A stretch of DNA of 64,000 bases from BRHc4a sp049323915 (GCA_049323915.1 JBMOPC010000001.1:62001-126000); one strand, 5' to 3'; shown: positions 17,619 to 26,562, numbered from the stretch's first letter. The notes: generated from the letters alone by a model not told the origin. Numbers and translations are program-made.

Positions 17619-18377
17619 ATGGCTTTTAACATCGCCATAGCGGGAAAGGGAGGGACAGGCAAGACAACTCTGGCCGCTCTCCTTATAAGACAGCTGACAA
17701 AAGCGGGAAAGGGACCGGTCCTGGCAGTGGACGCAGACGCCAACGCCAATCTGCACGAGGCTCTCGGCATAAAAATAGATGACACCATCTCCGAGCTGTT
17801 AAACCGAATCAACAGAAATATTGAGCCGCTTCCTGCCGGCATGACCAAGGACCAGTATGTTGCATACAAGGTTCACCAGTCACTGGCGGAGGGCGATGAC
17901 GTTGACCTGCTGGTTATGGGAGGTCCGGAGGGTGCTGGCTGTTACTGCTATGCAAACAATCTGGTGCGTGGCTTTATGCAGGACCTGAGCAACAATTACC
18001 CGTTTGTGGTGATGGATAATGAGGCCGGACTTGAACATCTGAGCCGCAGGACCACACAAAATGTTGATATTCTCTTTGTGAGCAGCGACTCCAGCGCCAG
18101 GGGCATCAGGTCGGCCGGCAGGGTCAGGGAACTGGTGGAATCCCTTGGTCTGGATATCAAAAAAATGTACCTGGTGGTTAGCAAGGTCAGCGACGGGACA
18201 TTGGAGGCCCTCCGGGAGGAAATAGAAAACACCGGACTTGAGCTGGTGGGCGCCATTCCCCTGGATGAACAGGTCCGTGAGTACGACCTGAGAAGCAAGC
18301 CGCTGGCAAATCTGCCTGACGATTCACCGGTGGTGGCGGCCGTAGACCGTATATTGGCCAAGGCCGGCATCATCTGA
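17619..18377 (+). CDS. acsF: CooC/AcsF-type maturation ATPase (second copy)
   Basis: 252 residues from the ATG at 17619 (a GTG at 17613 is also in frame). Walker A GKGGTGKTT is at residues 8-16, and a CYCYANN segment near residue 108 supplies the metal-binding Cys pair. The position between acsC and acsD is that of the AcsF/CooC protein in acetogen operons, where it matures ACS. It differs clearly from the first CooC (10799), so the two may serve CODH and ACS separately (inference). Confidence 0.85.
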   Translation: MAFNIAIAGKGGTGKTTLAALLIRQLTKAGKGPVLAVDADANANLHEALGIKIDDTISELLNRINRNIEPLPAGMTKDQYVAYKVHQSLAEGDDVDLLVMGGPEGAGCYCYANNLVRGFMQDLSNNYPFVVMDNEAGLEHLSRRTTQNVDILFVSSDSSARGIRSAGRVRELVESLGLDIKKMYLVVSKVSDGTLEALREEIENTGLELVGAIPLDEQVREYDLRSKPLANLPDDSPVVAAVDRILAKAGII

Positions 18378-18480
18378 TTGACTTCGGTTCCCGGGAACGG
18401 CCCGGATGGGAGTGTGTGGCCTGTCAGGGTCATCAGGGTGTATTATTACGGCCCTCAATTATATGAAAGGAGCGGGAGTA

Positions 18481-19431
18481 ATGGCTGTAACAATAGCTAA
18501 GGAAAGATGGACCAGCAAAGTTAACGAATTGGTCCTGGGCGTAGAGCCTAATGCTATAAAAGTCGGCGGTGACAGTACTTTGCCCTTCCTGTTCTTCGAA
18601 GGCGAAATGCCCAACCGCCCCGTGGTGGCGCTTGAAGTTCTTGATATGGAGCCGGAGGACTGGCCGGAAATACTGAAGGAGGCCTATGCAGGGGTTCTTG
18701 GAGATCCTGTGGCCTGGGCCAAGAAGGCCGTCGAGTACGGCGCCGATGTTATTTCCCTGAAACTTATCAGCGCACACCCCGATTTCAAAAACGCCAGCCC
18801 CGAGGACTGCGCCAAAACCGCCAAAGCGGTTGCTGACGCCGTTAATGTTCCCATTATAGTAATAGGCTGCGGCGTTGAGGAGAAAGACGCCGAGATTATG
18901 CCGGTGGTTGGCGAAGCCCTTGCCGGGAAGGTTGCGCTTCTGGGCTGCGCAACACCCAACAACTACAAGACTATGACCGCAGCCTGCATGGTTAACGGTC
19001 ACTCCATCATAGCGTCCAGTCCCCTGGACATCAACCTTGCCAAGCAGCTGAACATTCTTATAACTGAAATGGGGCTGCCCGCCAACAGGATCGCCATAGA
19101 CCCGCTGGTAGGAGCCCTTGGCTACGGTATTGAATATGCATACTCCATTATGGAGCGTGCCCGCCTCGGCGCACTGACCGGCGACAAAATGCTGGCCATG
19201 CCGGTTATCTGCTTTGTGGGGCAGGAAGCCTGGAAGGCAAAAGAGTCAAAGGCCACCCGCGACGAGGCTCCCGAGTGGGGAGATCAGTCCCGCAGGGCTA
19301 TTCTGTGGGAAGTCATGACAGCCACCACCTTTGCCCAGGCCAGCGGAGCCATCTTTGTGATGCGCCATCCCGAGTCCGCAAAGCAGTTTAAGGCCCATGT
19401 CGACAAATTGATGGAGCCGGTAAAATACTAA
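18481..19431 (+). CDS. acsD: Corrinoid iron-sulfur protein small subunit
   Basis: 316 residues from the ATG at 18481 (GAAAGGAGCGGGAG upstream; the frame open to 18406 is not used). TIM-barrel protein of the CdhD/AcsD family with the typical GALGYGIEYAYSIMERAR segment near residue 212. It pairs with AcsC. The following gap carries a large inverted repeat. Confidence 0.95.
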   Translation: MAVTIAKERWTSKVNELVLGVEPNAIKVGGDSTLPFLFFEGEMPNRPVVALEVLDMEPEDWPEILKEAYAGVLGDPVAWAKKAVEYGADVISLKLISAHPDFKNASPEDCAKTAKAVADAVNVPIIVIGCGVEEKDAEIMPVVGEALAGKVALLGCATPNNYKTMTAACMVNGHSIIASSPLDINLAKQLNILITEMGLPANRIAIDPLVGALGYGIEYAYSIMERARLGALTGDKMLAMPVICFVGQEAWKAKESKATRDEAPEWGDQSRRAILWEVMTATTFAQASGAIFVMRHPESAKQFKAHVDKLMEPVKY

Positions 19432-19455
19432 TCTAATCCTGTGTTAGTCACGGGT

Positions 19456-19516
19456 CAGGAGACAGAATACAGAATACAGGAGTCAGAATATTGAAGTCCT
19501 ATTATTCTGTCTCCTG
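19456..19516. repeat. Intergenic inverted repeat with CAGAATA direct repeats (acsD-acsE)
   Basis: A perfect 14-bp inverted repeat (CAGGAGACAGAATA at 19456-19469, complement at 19503-19516) surrounds short ACAGAATAC direct repeats. Related sequence occurs at 27417-27488 and near 7126-7165. Confidence 0.7.
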
Positions 19517-19555
19517 TATGCAGACCTTAAAGAAATACAAAAGGAGGAATAGTGA

Positions 19556-20350
19556 ATGATCCTGATAGGCGAACGGATCAACGGAATGTTCAAAGACATC
19601 CGCGAGGGCATCCTGAACAAGGATCCCGCGCCTATAAAGCACTGGGCCAAGCGCCAGTATGAGTCCGGCGCCCATTACCTGGACGTCAACACCGGACCCA
19701 CCGTGGAAGCCAAGGATCAGCCCGCCGTTATGGAGTGGCTGGTTAATATATGCAACGAAACCGTTCCCATGCCGGTCTGCGTTGACTCCACCAACCCGGA
19801 GGCAATTGAGGCAGGCTGCGCCGCCAACAAGCACGGCAAGGTCATGATCAACTCCACCCACGCCGACCAGTGGAAGATGGACCTTTATCTTCCCATGGCT
19901 GCAAAATACAACGCCGCCATTATCGGCCTGGCCATGAACGAGTCCGGCGTTCCCAAGAGCGCCGCAGACCGCGCCGCCCTGGCCATGGAAATAGTCGTTA
20001 ACGCCGACATGCACGGGGTTCCAATGGAAGACCTCTATATAGACCCGCTGATGCTTCCCGCAAACGTGGCACAGGAGCATGGCGTTGAGGTTATTGAGGC
20101 AATCCGCCAGATCAAAGCCCTGGCCCCCGGCGTCAGGACCACCATGGGTCTTTCCAACACTTCCCAGCGCTGCACCAACCGCCACCTGCTAAACAGGACA
20201 TTCCTTATCATGTGCATGGCTGTTGGTCTGGATTCGGCCATTGCCGATGTTGACGACCCTGAGCTTGTAGACGCGGTGGCTGCGGCCAACATACTTCTGA
20301 ACAAAGACATTTACTGCGACTCCTTCCTCAAGACCTTCAGGCAGCGGTAA
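19556..20350 (+). CDS. acsE: Methyltetrahydrofolate:corrinoid iron-sulfur protein methyltransferase
   Basis: 264 residues, ATG start with AAAGGAGG upstream, length typical of AcsE (about 262). A pterin-binding TIM barrel: ILIGERINGMFKDI at the N-terminus, DVNTGP near residue 38, the VCVDSTNPEAIEAG segment near residue 76 and GLSNTSQRC near residue 198. It moves the methyl group between methyl-THF and the Co of AcsC/AcsD. It ends the acs operon; a hairpin follows. Confidence 0.95.
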   Translation: MILIGERINGMFKDIREGILNKDPAPIKHWAKRQYESGAHYLDVNTGPTVEAKDQPAVMEWLVNICNETVPMPVCVDSTNPEAIEAGCAANKHGKVMINSTHADQWKMDLYLPMAAKYNAAIIGLAMNESGVPKSAADRAALAMEIVVNADMHGVPMEDLYIDPLMLPANVAQEHGVEVIEAIRQIKALAPGVRTTMGLSNTSQRCTNRHLLNRTFLIMCMAVGLDSAIADVDDPELVDAVAAANILLNKDIYCDSFLKTFRQR

Positions 20351-20396
20351 TAGAAAAAGCAAAATAAACCATGTTTCATTTATATTGGTTTAAACA

Positions 20397-20418
20397 GGGC
20401 GGCAGTAAACTGCCGCCC
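20397..20418 (+). terminator. Hairpin after acsE
   Basis: A 9-bp GGGCGGCAG/CTGCCGCCC stem with a TAAA loop, 46 bases after the acsE stop. The downstream tract (ATTATTG) is weakly T-rich, so termination may be partial. Confidence 0.6.
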
Positions 20419-20600
20419 ATTATTGAAAATAATACCGGGTTATGTATGTTTTGTTGTTGATTTTACAATAGACGCATTTATTTATATTAATATCAACTTC
20501 TTTTTCCATACATGCTAATATTTAAAGTAATTATTACAAGGAATATTACTCTGCAAGGTAATGCTATCACATATATCAAGACGGACGATTTTTAAAGGAA

Positions 20601-20629
20601 TTGACAGTAAAAGTGAGAAATATTATACT
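20601..20629 (+). promoter_or_regulatory. Sigma-A promoter of the hdr-flx-met operon
   Basis: TTGACA at 20601, an exact 17-base spacer and TATACT at 20624. This is a near-consensus housekeeping promoter. Transcription would begin near 20636 at GGGACAAGG. Confidence 0.8.
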
Positions 20630-20635
20630 AGGGAC

Positions 20636-20789
20636 AAGGTGTCTGCAAGCACGGCAATGATGTTGGTCACTCAAAGTGATAAAATTCGCTTTGAAATATC
20701 CGGGGTGCTGCGGCAGTGCTGGTAAATAACGGAAATATACTGACAAGTGCCGTTCCGTCTTAGCCAGGGCGGAAGACGGTCAGTTTTTT
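20636..20789 (+). ncRNA. Structured leader RNA with terminator (candidate riboswitch/attenuator)
   Basis: Directly after the promoter lies about 100 bases with pairing potential (GCAAGCAC with GTGCTGC; TCAAAG with CTTTGA; CACT with AGTG) and then a composite hairpin. ACTGAC pairs with GTCAGT around a CCGTCTT/AAGACGG stem, ending in eight T residues (20782-20789). An early terminator 320 bases before the first gene implies conditional read-through. I do not recognise it as cobalamin, THF, SAM, T-box or ZTP class. Confidence 0.5.
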
Positions 20790-21111
20790 TTGTGTTTGCT
20801 GCCGGGAGTGTTCCGGAAGGTTTTTAAACTGTGAGAATATGAAGGAGGTGAGAGTCAACTCAAGAACCCGACAACGCACACATGGAGCGCTGAGACCAAG
20901 GCCGAAAAACTGTTAAAAAAGATTCAAAAGCCGAGATTATTAAAGGTGCCTGGAAACCGGTTTTATACGCCGGAAGGAGAGAAGATTGGATTATTTTTGT
21001 ATTTCAATTTTATAAATTTACCGGCCAGCAGTAGTTAAATCTCTTCTAAGGCTGAGGAGTGTCGGAAAGTTCACCTGAAGCCGAAACTAGGAGAACGGAT
21101 GTGATGCAAAG
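20790..21111 (+). other. Long untranslated stretch before hdrA
   Basis: It has a strong AAGGAGGTG site near 20840 followed only by short frames. One 25-codon frame starts at an ATG just before it, and another frame (TWSAETKAEKLLKKIQ...) is open for about 60 codons but lacks a usual start codon. It may be a decayed small gene or a leader. The hdrA ribosome site AGGAGAACGG lies at its end. Confidence 0.4.
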
Positions 21112-24100
21112 ATGACAAACAAACCCGATAAAGTCGGGGCCGTACTGGTAGTTGGCGCCGGTATAGCAGGTATCCAGGCATCCCTGGACCTGGCCGAATC
21201 CGGCTATTACGTCTACCTGGTGGAGAAGAAGCCCGCCATTGGCGGAACCATGCCAATGCTGGACAAAACATTCCCCACCAATGACTGCTCTATGTGCATC
21301 CTCTCACCCAAGCTTGTTGAGTGCGGTCGACACCTTAATATAGAAGCTTTGACCTGTGCCGAGCTTGTCGACCTGCAGGGTGAGCCTGGAAATTTCAAGG
21401 CTACCATCCTTAAAAAAGCCCGCTTTGTTGACCCGGATAAATGTACCGGCTGCGGTTCCTGCGCCGAAGATTGTCCGGTTAAAGTGGACGACGCCTTCAA
21501 TCAGGGCCTTGGCAAAAGGAGAGCCATATACAAGCTTTATGCCCAGGCCTATCCTAACGCCTATGCCATCGACAAGGAAAAATGCCTCAAGATGAAAAAG
21601 CCCAAGGCCTGCGGCAAATGCCTCAAGGCCTGTCAGGCCGATGCCATAGACCACTCAATGGTTGACCAGGCCATTGAGGTGAACGTGGGATCGGTTATTC
21701 TCGCTCCCGGATTTGATGCCTTCCAGCCGGAGCAGCTCTTCTATTATGGTTATGGCAAATTCCCCAACGTGCTGACCAGCCTTGAGTTCGAGCGCATTCT
21801 GAGCGCCTCGGGACCCTTCGGCGGACATCTGGTGCGGCCTTCAGACCACAAAGAGCCCAAGAAAATCGCCTGGATACAGTGCGTCGGGTCCAGGAACTGC
21901 AAGCTGGACCACGGCTACTGCTCTTCCGTATGCTGCATGTACGCCATCAAGGAAGCCGTAATCGCCAAGGAGCATACCCCTTATGAACTGGATACGGCCA
22001 TTTTCTTCATGGACATGCGGACCTACGGCAAGGAGTTTGAAAAATACTACGACCGGGCCAAAAACGATCATGGCGTGCGTTTTGTCAGGTCAAGGATATA
22101 CGAGGTGACCGAGGCCTCCGACGGCAGCGGCAATCTCAATATCCGCTATTCCAACGAGGATGGCACCATAACAAACGAGGAATTCGACCTGGTGGTGCTG
22201 TCAATCGGCCTTGAGCCGTCCGGGGAAATAGTTGAACTGGCGGGCAAGCTGGGTGTTGAAGTGAACAAGTTCAAGTTTGCCGAGCCCCCCAGCCTTACCG
22301 GTGTGGGCACAACCAGGCCCGGAATCTATGTTGCCGGTGCTTTCAGCGGGCCCAGGGACATTCCCGAAACCGTCATGCAGGCCAGTGCGGCGGCCGGTGA
22401 TTCTTCGGTCATTCTTTCCGATGTCAGGGGCACCCTGGTAAGAAAAAGAGAGTATCCACCCGAAAAGGATGTAACCGGAGAGATCGTCCGTACCGGTGTT
22501 TTTGTATGTCACTGCGGCATAAATATAGGAAGCGTTGTCAGTGTCCCCGAGGTGGTTGCTTATGCCAGGACGCTCCCCGGTGTGGTATTTGCAGATGAAA
22601 AGATGTACGCCTGTTCTCAGGACAGCTCGGCACAAATAAGGGAAGCCATTGAGAAGCACGGCCTAAACCGCGTTGTGGTGGCCTCCTGCAGCCCCAGGAC
22701 CCACGAGCCCATGTTCCAGGAGACTCTGAAAGAGGCAGGACTCAACCCCAACCTGTATGAGATGGCCAACATCCGCGACCAGTGCTCATGGGTGCACCAG
22801 AGCGAGCCCGGCAAGGCCACCGAAAAGGCCAAGGACCTGGTGAAGATGGCTGTATACAAAGCCGCCCTGCTGGAGCCTGTAAAGACCATCAGCCTGGGAA
22901 TGAACCACGACGCTCTGGTTATAGGCGGCGGCGTTTCCGGAATGACCGCTGCCCTTAACATGGCGGCCCAGGGATATAATGTATGCCTTGTGGAAAAGTC
23001 CGACAGCCTTGGCGGCATAGCAAGCCGCCTCCGTTACGGCATGAAGGGCGAGGACATCCAGGCATATCTTTCCGACCTGATATCAAAAGTCAATTCCAAC
23101 CAGTCAATTAAAGTATATACAGGCGTGGAAATAGCCGATGTGCACGGTTTCGTGGGCAATTATGTGACCAGGCTCTCCAGCGGTGAGGAGATTCAGCACG
23201 GAGTCACCATAATAGCCACCGGAGGAAATGAATACAAGCCCACAGAGTACCTTTACGGCCGTAATGAAAAGGTTAAAACACTGCTGGAACTGGAATCGGA
23301 TCTGGCTGATGGGAAGCTTACCGGCCTGAAGAACGTGGTGCTGATACAGTGCGTAGGCTCCAGGGAGCCGGACCGCCCCTACTGCAGCAGGATTTGCTGC
23401 ACCAAGGCGGTCAAGCAGGCGATCAAGATTAAAGAATCCAATCCCGATGCCAATGTGTTCATATTATTCAGGGATGTCCGCACCTACGGGTTCTATGAGG
23501 ATATGTACACCGAGGCAAGGCGCAAGGGTGTCATATTCATACGCTATGCAGCAGACAGCAAGCCCGTGGTGGAGGCTGAGGGCGGCAGGGTGAAGGTTAC
23601 CGTTGCCGACCATGTGCTGGGAGTGCCGGTGGAAATAGACGCCGACCTGGTGGGCCTGGCCGCCGCCATAGTGCCTGCCGAGAACAGCGCTCTTTCCCAG
23701 TTCTTCAAGGTTCCTCTGAACCAGGAGGGATTCTTCCTGGAGGCCCATCTGAAGCTCCGCCCGGTGGACTTTGGAACTGACGGCGTGTTTATGTGCGGTC
23801 TTGCCCACGGCCCGAAGAATCTGGAGGAGAATATCGCACAGGCGAAAGCCGCCGTGGCAAGGGCCTGCACGGTATTGGCCAAGGAATCAATAGACGCTGA
23901 AGGCAAGTGCGCTGTTGTCAGCAAGAAGAAGTGCGCCGGCTGTGGTGTCTGCGAATCGGTCTGCCCGGCCAAAGCGGTGGCCGTGGACCAGGCTGAAAAG
24001 GTGGCCGTGGTCAACGAGGCCCTCTGCAAGGGGTGCGGAGCCTGCTCCTCGTCCTGCCGCTGCGGCGCCCTGAATGTCAAGGGCTGCACCAATGAGCAGA

Positions 24101-24126
24101 TCATGGCCATGATTAACGCGATATAG
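21112..24126 (+). CDS. hdrA: HdrA-type flavin/Fe-S protein, long double-module form (copy 1)
   Basis: 1004 residues, far longer than methanogen HdrA (about 650), because two flavin modules are fused. Module 1 has an FAD motif VVGAGIAGIQ near residue 14, Fe-S motif CTGCGSCAEDCP near residue 112, and the HdrA signature YCSSVCCMYA near residue 269. A CHCGINIGS segment is near residue 465. Module 2 has VIGGGVSGMTAA near residue 602 and a second signature YCSRICCTKA near residue 756. Two C-terminal ferredoxin clusters (CAGCGVC, CKGCGAC) follow. HdrA is the flavin-based bifurcation centre of Hdr complexes. It is cytoplasmic and followed by its MvhD partner. Confidence 0.92.
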   Translation: MTNKPDKVGAVLVVGAGIAGIQASLDLAESGYYVYLVEKKPAIGGTMPMLDKTFPTNDCSMCILSPKLVECGRHLNIEALTCAELVDLQGEPGNFKATILKKARFVDPDKCTGCGSCAEDCPVKVDDAFNQGLGKRRAIYKLYAQAYPNAYAIDKEKCLKMKKPKACGKCLKACQADAIDHSMVDQAIEVNVGSVILAPGFDAFQPEQLFYYGYGKFPNVLTSLEFERILSASGPFGGHLVRPSDHKEPKKIAWIQCVGSRNCKLDHGYCSSVCCMYAIKEAVIAKEHTPYELDTAIFFMDMRTYGKEFEKYYDRAKNDHGVRFVRSRIYEVTEASDGSGNLNIRYSNEDGTITNEEFDLVVLSIGLEPSGEIVELAGKLGVEVNKFKFAEPPSLTGVGTTRPGIYVAGAFSGPRDIPETVMQASAAAGDSSVILSDVRGTLVRKREYPPEKDVTGEIVRTGVFVCHCGINIGSVVSVPEVVAYARTLPGVVFADEKMYACSQDSSAQIREAIEKHGLNRVVVASCSPRTHEPMFQETLKEAGLNPNLYEMANIRDQCSWVHQSEPGKATEKAKDLVKMAVYKAALLEPVKTISLGMNHDALVIGGGVSGMTAALNMAAQGYNVCLVEKSDSLGGIASRLRYGMKGEDIQAYLSDLISKVNSNQSIKVYTGVEIADVHGFVGNYVTRLSSGEEIQHGVTIIATGGNEYKPTEYLYGRNEKVKTLLELESDLADGKLTGLKNVVLIQCVGSREPDRPYCSRICCTKAVKQAIKIKESNPDANVFILFRDVRTYGFYEDMYTEARRKGVIFIRYAADSKPVVEAEGGRVKVTVADHVLGVPVEIDADLVGLAAAIVPAENSALSQFFKVPLNQEGFFLEAHLKLRPVDFGTDGVFMCGLAHGPKNLEENIAQAKAAVARACTVLAKESIDAEGKCAVVSKKKCAGCGVCESVCPAKAVAVDQAEKVAVVNEALCKGCGACSSSCRCGALNVKGCTNEQIMAMINAI

Positions 24127-24147
24127 CGACAGGGGGAGGGATAGGTT

Positions 24148-24594
24148 ATGGAATGGGAACCGAAAGTAGTAGCCTTTCTGTGCAACTGGTGTAGCTACGC
24201 GGGGGCAGACCTGGCCGGCGTTGGCCGGATGCAGTACCCCCCCAATATACGAGTGATCCGCATACCCTGTTCGGGCCGGATAAACCCTCTGTTTATCATG
24301 TCGGCCATAAAGAACGGCGCGGACGGCGTGCTGACCTCCGGGTGACACCCCGGCGACTGCCACTATGTTAGTGGCAACCTGGTAGCCAGAAGGAAATTCG
24401 CTCTTTTAAAGGGCCTTATGGAATACATCGGCGTGGACGAGGGAAGGGTCAACTTCGCCTGGGTGTCCGCCGCCGAGGGCGGCCGGTTCGCAGAACTGGT
24501 CAAGGATGTAACCGACAAGGTCAGGAAGCTGGGGCCCAACAAAGGGTTGGCGCCCAGTCAGGAAGCGGGGTGTTGTTGCGAATGCAAAAGCTAG
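24148..24594 (+). CDS. mvhD: MvhD/FlxD-like electron-transfer subunit, selenoprotein (UGA at 24343)
   Basis: 148 residues when the in-frame TGA at 24343-24345 is read as selenocysteine; without this the protein stops at residue 65, in the middle of the family. The N-terminus VVAFLCNWCSYAGADLAG carries the CxxC of the 2Fe-2S protein MvhD. The UGA replaces the first Cys of the usual GCHPGDCHY motif. An 8-bp hairpin (24358-24376) with loop UGU starts 12 bases after the UGA and fits a bacterial SECIS. The protein passes electrons between the Flx/hydrogenase module and HdrA. Its stop overlaps the next start. Confidence 0.9.
24358..24376 (+). promoter_or_regulatory. SECIS hairpin of the first MvhD selenoprotein
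   Basis: TGCCACTA pairs perfectly with TAGTGGCA around TGT. The loop begins at the 21st nucleotide after the UGA, in the range used by bacterial SelB. The third selenoprotein gene has the same stem at the same distance. Confidence 0.8.
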
Positions 24595-25535
24595 CTTCGG
24601 CCATACAGGACGCAGCGAAAAAACTGCTGGAAGAAAAGAAGGTTGATCTGGTGATTGGATTTGCCGGGGGCAGCCTGCCTCTTCGCAGCACCCCCTGCTT
24701 CATCCGTAAGCCGGAGGACGCGGCGAAGCTGACCTGGGACTATTCCTGCGAGAACAATCTGGCCAACTACCTTCGCAAGCGTGAGGGCAAGGTGGCCGTG
24801 GTGGCAAAGGGCTGCGACGTTCGGTCGATAGTGGCCCTGATCAAGGAAAATCAGATCAACCGTGAAAACCTCTATATCATTGGTGTGCCCTGTGCAGGGA
24901 TGATAGACCGTGTGAAGGTTGAAGAGGCCATAGAGGGCAAAGACCTTCTGGCGGTTGAGGACAAGGGTGACACCCTGGTTCTTGCCGGCAAAGGCTTTGC
25001 CAGGGAAGTCAGTCTCGACGACATTATGCACGACACTTGCAAGTTTTGCAATTATGGCAACCCGGTTATTTCCGACATGATTATCGGGGAAAAGGTGCCT
25101 GCCAAGCCTGAAGACACCTTCGCAGATGTGGCCGCATTCGAGGCCATCTCACCGGAGGACCGCAGGGCTCTTTTGGCCGGGGAGTTTTCCAAGTGCATCA
25201 GGTGCTACGCATGCCGCAACGCCTGTCCCATGTGCTACTGCGCCGAGTGCTTCGTGGACTGCTCAACCCCGCAGTGGATTAAAAAATCCGCTGATACCGC
25301 GGACAATATAATGTTTCAGGCAGGCAGGGTATTCCATAGCGCCGGACGCTGCGCAGACTGCGGCGCCTGCGACAGGGCCTGCCCCATGGGCATCAACCTG
25401 CGCGGGATGACAAGGAAAATGGTTAAGGAAGTCAAGGAATTGTTCGGCTATGAAACCGGAGTCAGCATGGAGGACAAACCCGCGCTGGCCACTTTCAACG
25501 CCGGCGATCCCCAGCCTTTCCTGGTGAAGGAGTGA
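24582..25535 (+). CDS. Fe-S electron-transfer subunit (FrhB/FlxC-like)
   Basis: 317 residues from ATG 24582, which overlaps the end of mvhD (GTG 24570 is also possible). The first half resembles the FrhB/FdhB family (LAVVAKGCDVRSIV... type segment and GVPCAGM near residue 104). The second half carries a Cys-rich dicluster: CIRCYACRNACPMCYC near residue 206 and CADCGACDRACP near residue 260. It probably carries electrons between the NAD(P)H-side FlxA and the Hdr part, and may interact with ferredoxin. A close relative is encoded at 57684. Confidence 0.75.
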   Translation: MQKLASAIQDAAKKLLEEKKVDLVIGFAGGSLPLRSTPCFIRKPEDAAKLTWDYSCENNLANYLRKREGKVAVVAKGCDVRSIVALIKENQINRENLYIIGVPCAGMIDRVKVEEAIEGKDLLAVEDKGDTLVLAGKGFAREVSLDDIMHDTCKFCNYGNPVISDMIIGEKVPAKPEDTFADVAAFEAISPEDRRALLAGEFSKCIRCYACRNACPMCYCAECFVDCSTPQWIKKSADTADNIMFQAGRVFHSAGRCADCGACDRACPMGINLRGMTRKMVKEVKELFGYETGVSMEDKPALATFNAGDPQPFLVKE

Positions 25536-25545
25536 GGTGAAAAGG

Positions 25546-26562
25546 ATGATAATAGCCAAGAGTGCATTACCCGGCCTGCTGGATAAACTGATTGCCGAAT
25601 ACGAGGTGTATGCCCCGGTAAAGCAGGGCGCCTATTCGCTGTATAAGCAGATTGCCAGCGGCGCAGAGGCCGATTTTGGATTTGTCAACAGCAAAATCCC
25701 TCCCAAAGGGGTCCTTTTCCCTCAGTCCGAAACACTCTACAGCTACACCGTGACCGGGGAAGGAGCCAGGCTGGAGGAGTGTATTGACGATCGCAAAAAG
25801 GTGGTCTTTGGAATCCGCCCCTGCGACGCCAAGAGCCTCCTGCTGATTGACAATGTTTTCGACAATGATAAATACCAGGACCCGTACTACCTGACCAGGA
25901 GGGCCAACACCCTGCTGGTGGGCATGGCCTGCAACGACCCTGCCGGCACATGCTTCTGCACTTCCATGAACGGAGGCCCCTTTGACACGAATGGGCTGGA
26001 TATTCTCCTTACGGATATAGGGGATTCCTACGTGGTGGAAGCCATAACCGGCAAGGGCAAGGATCTGGCAGCCATGCTTGGCCTGGGGCCAGCCGGCGAC
26101 AGCCAGAAGGCAGCGGCCGCAAAGGCGAAGGAATCCGCCGATGTCGCCTGTCAGGTCAACACCGGGGGGCTTAAGGCAAAACTGGACGTTAACTTCTATG
26201 ACGCCATCTGGAATAATATCCATGAAAAGTGCCTGGGATGCGCCGCCTGCACTTATTCCTGCCCTACCTGCCACTGTTTCGACATAGTGGACGAGGCCGT
26301 GGACTGCAACGGCTGCAGGGTGAGGAACTGGGATTCCTGCATGTTCCCGCTGTTCACCATGCACGGTTCGGGACACAACCCGCGCCCCAGCGGCAAGGAG
26401 CGCATGCGCCAGCGCGTAATGCACAAATTCAAGTACTTCATTGACAATTTTAATAACATGGCCTGCGTGGGCTGCGGCAGGTGCATCAAAAACTGCCCGG
26501 TCAACCTGGACATCCGGGAAGTGCTTGCTGATATCCGCGGGGAAGGGGGGTCGGATGCATAA
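25546..26562 (+). CDS. 4Fe-4S dicluster subunit (FlxB / sulfhydrogenase beta-like)
   Basis: 338 residues from ATG 25546 (GTG 25537 is in frame). The N-terminal half contains IRPCDAKSLLLIDNVF near residue 90 and CNDPAGTCFC near residue 127, as in the beta subunit of cytoplasmic sulfhydrogenases. The C-terminal half has two 4Fe-4S motifs, CLGCAACTYSCPTCHC near residue 229 and CVGCGRCIKNCP near residue 306. It is overlapped by the next gene (TAATG), showing tight coupling with FlxA. Confidence 0.8.
   Translation: MIIAKSALPGLLDKLIAEYEVYAPVKQGAYSLYKQIASGAEADFGFVNSKIPPKGVLFPQSETLYSYTVTGEGARLEECIDDRKKVVFGIRPCDAKSLLLIDNVFDNDKYQDPYYLTRRANTLLVGMACNDPAGTCFCTSMNGGPFDTNGLDILLTDIGDSYVVEAITGKGKDLAAMLGLGPAGDSQKAAAAKAKESADVACQVNTGGLKAKLDVNFYDAIWNNIHEKCLGCAACTYSCPTCHCFDIVDEAVDCNGCRVRNWDSCMFPLFTMHGSGHNPRPSGKERMRQRVMHKFKYFIDNFNNMACVGCGRCIKNCPVNLDIREVLADIRGEGGSDA

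Noticed and set aside
20636..20760. Cobalamin or THF riboswitch before hdrA
   Set aside because: The conserved boxes of these classes are not seen, so only an unassigned structured leader is reported.
24346..24594. Truncated mvhD followed by a non-coding gap
   Set aside because: The frame after the UGA matches the family to its end, so a real stop is unlikely.
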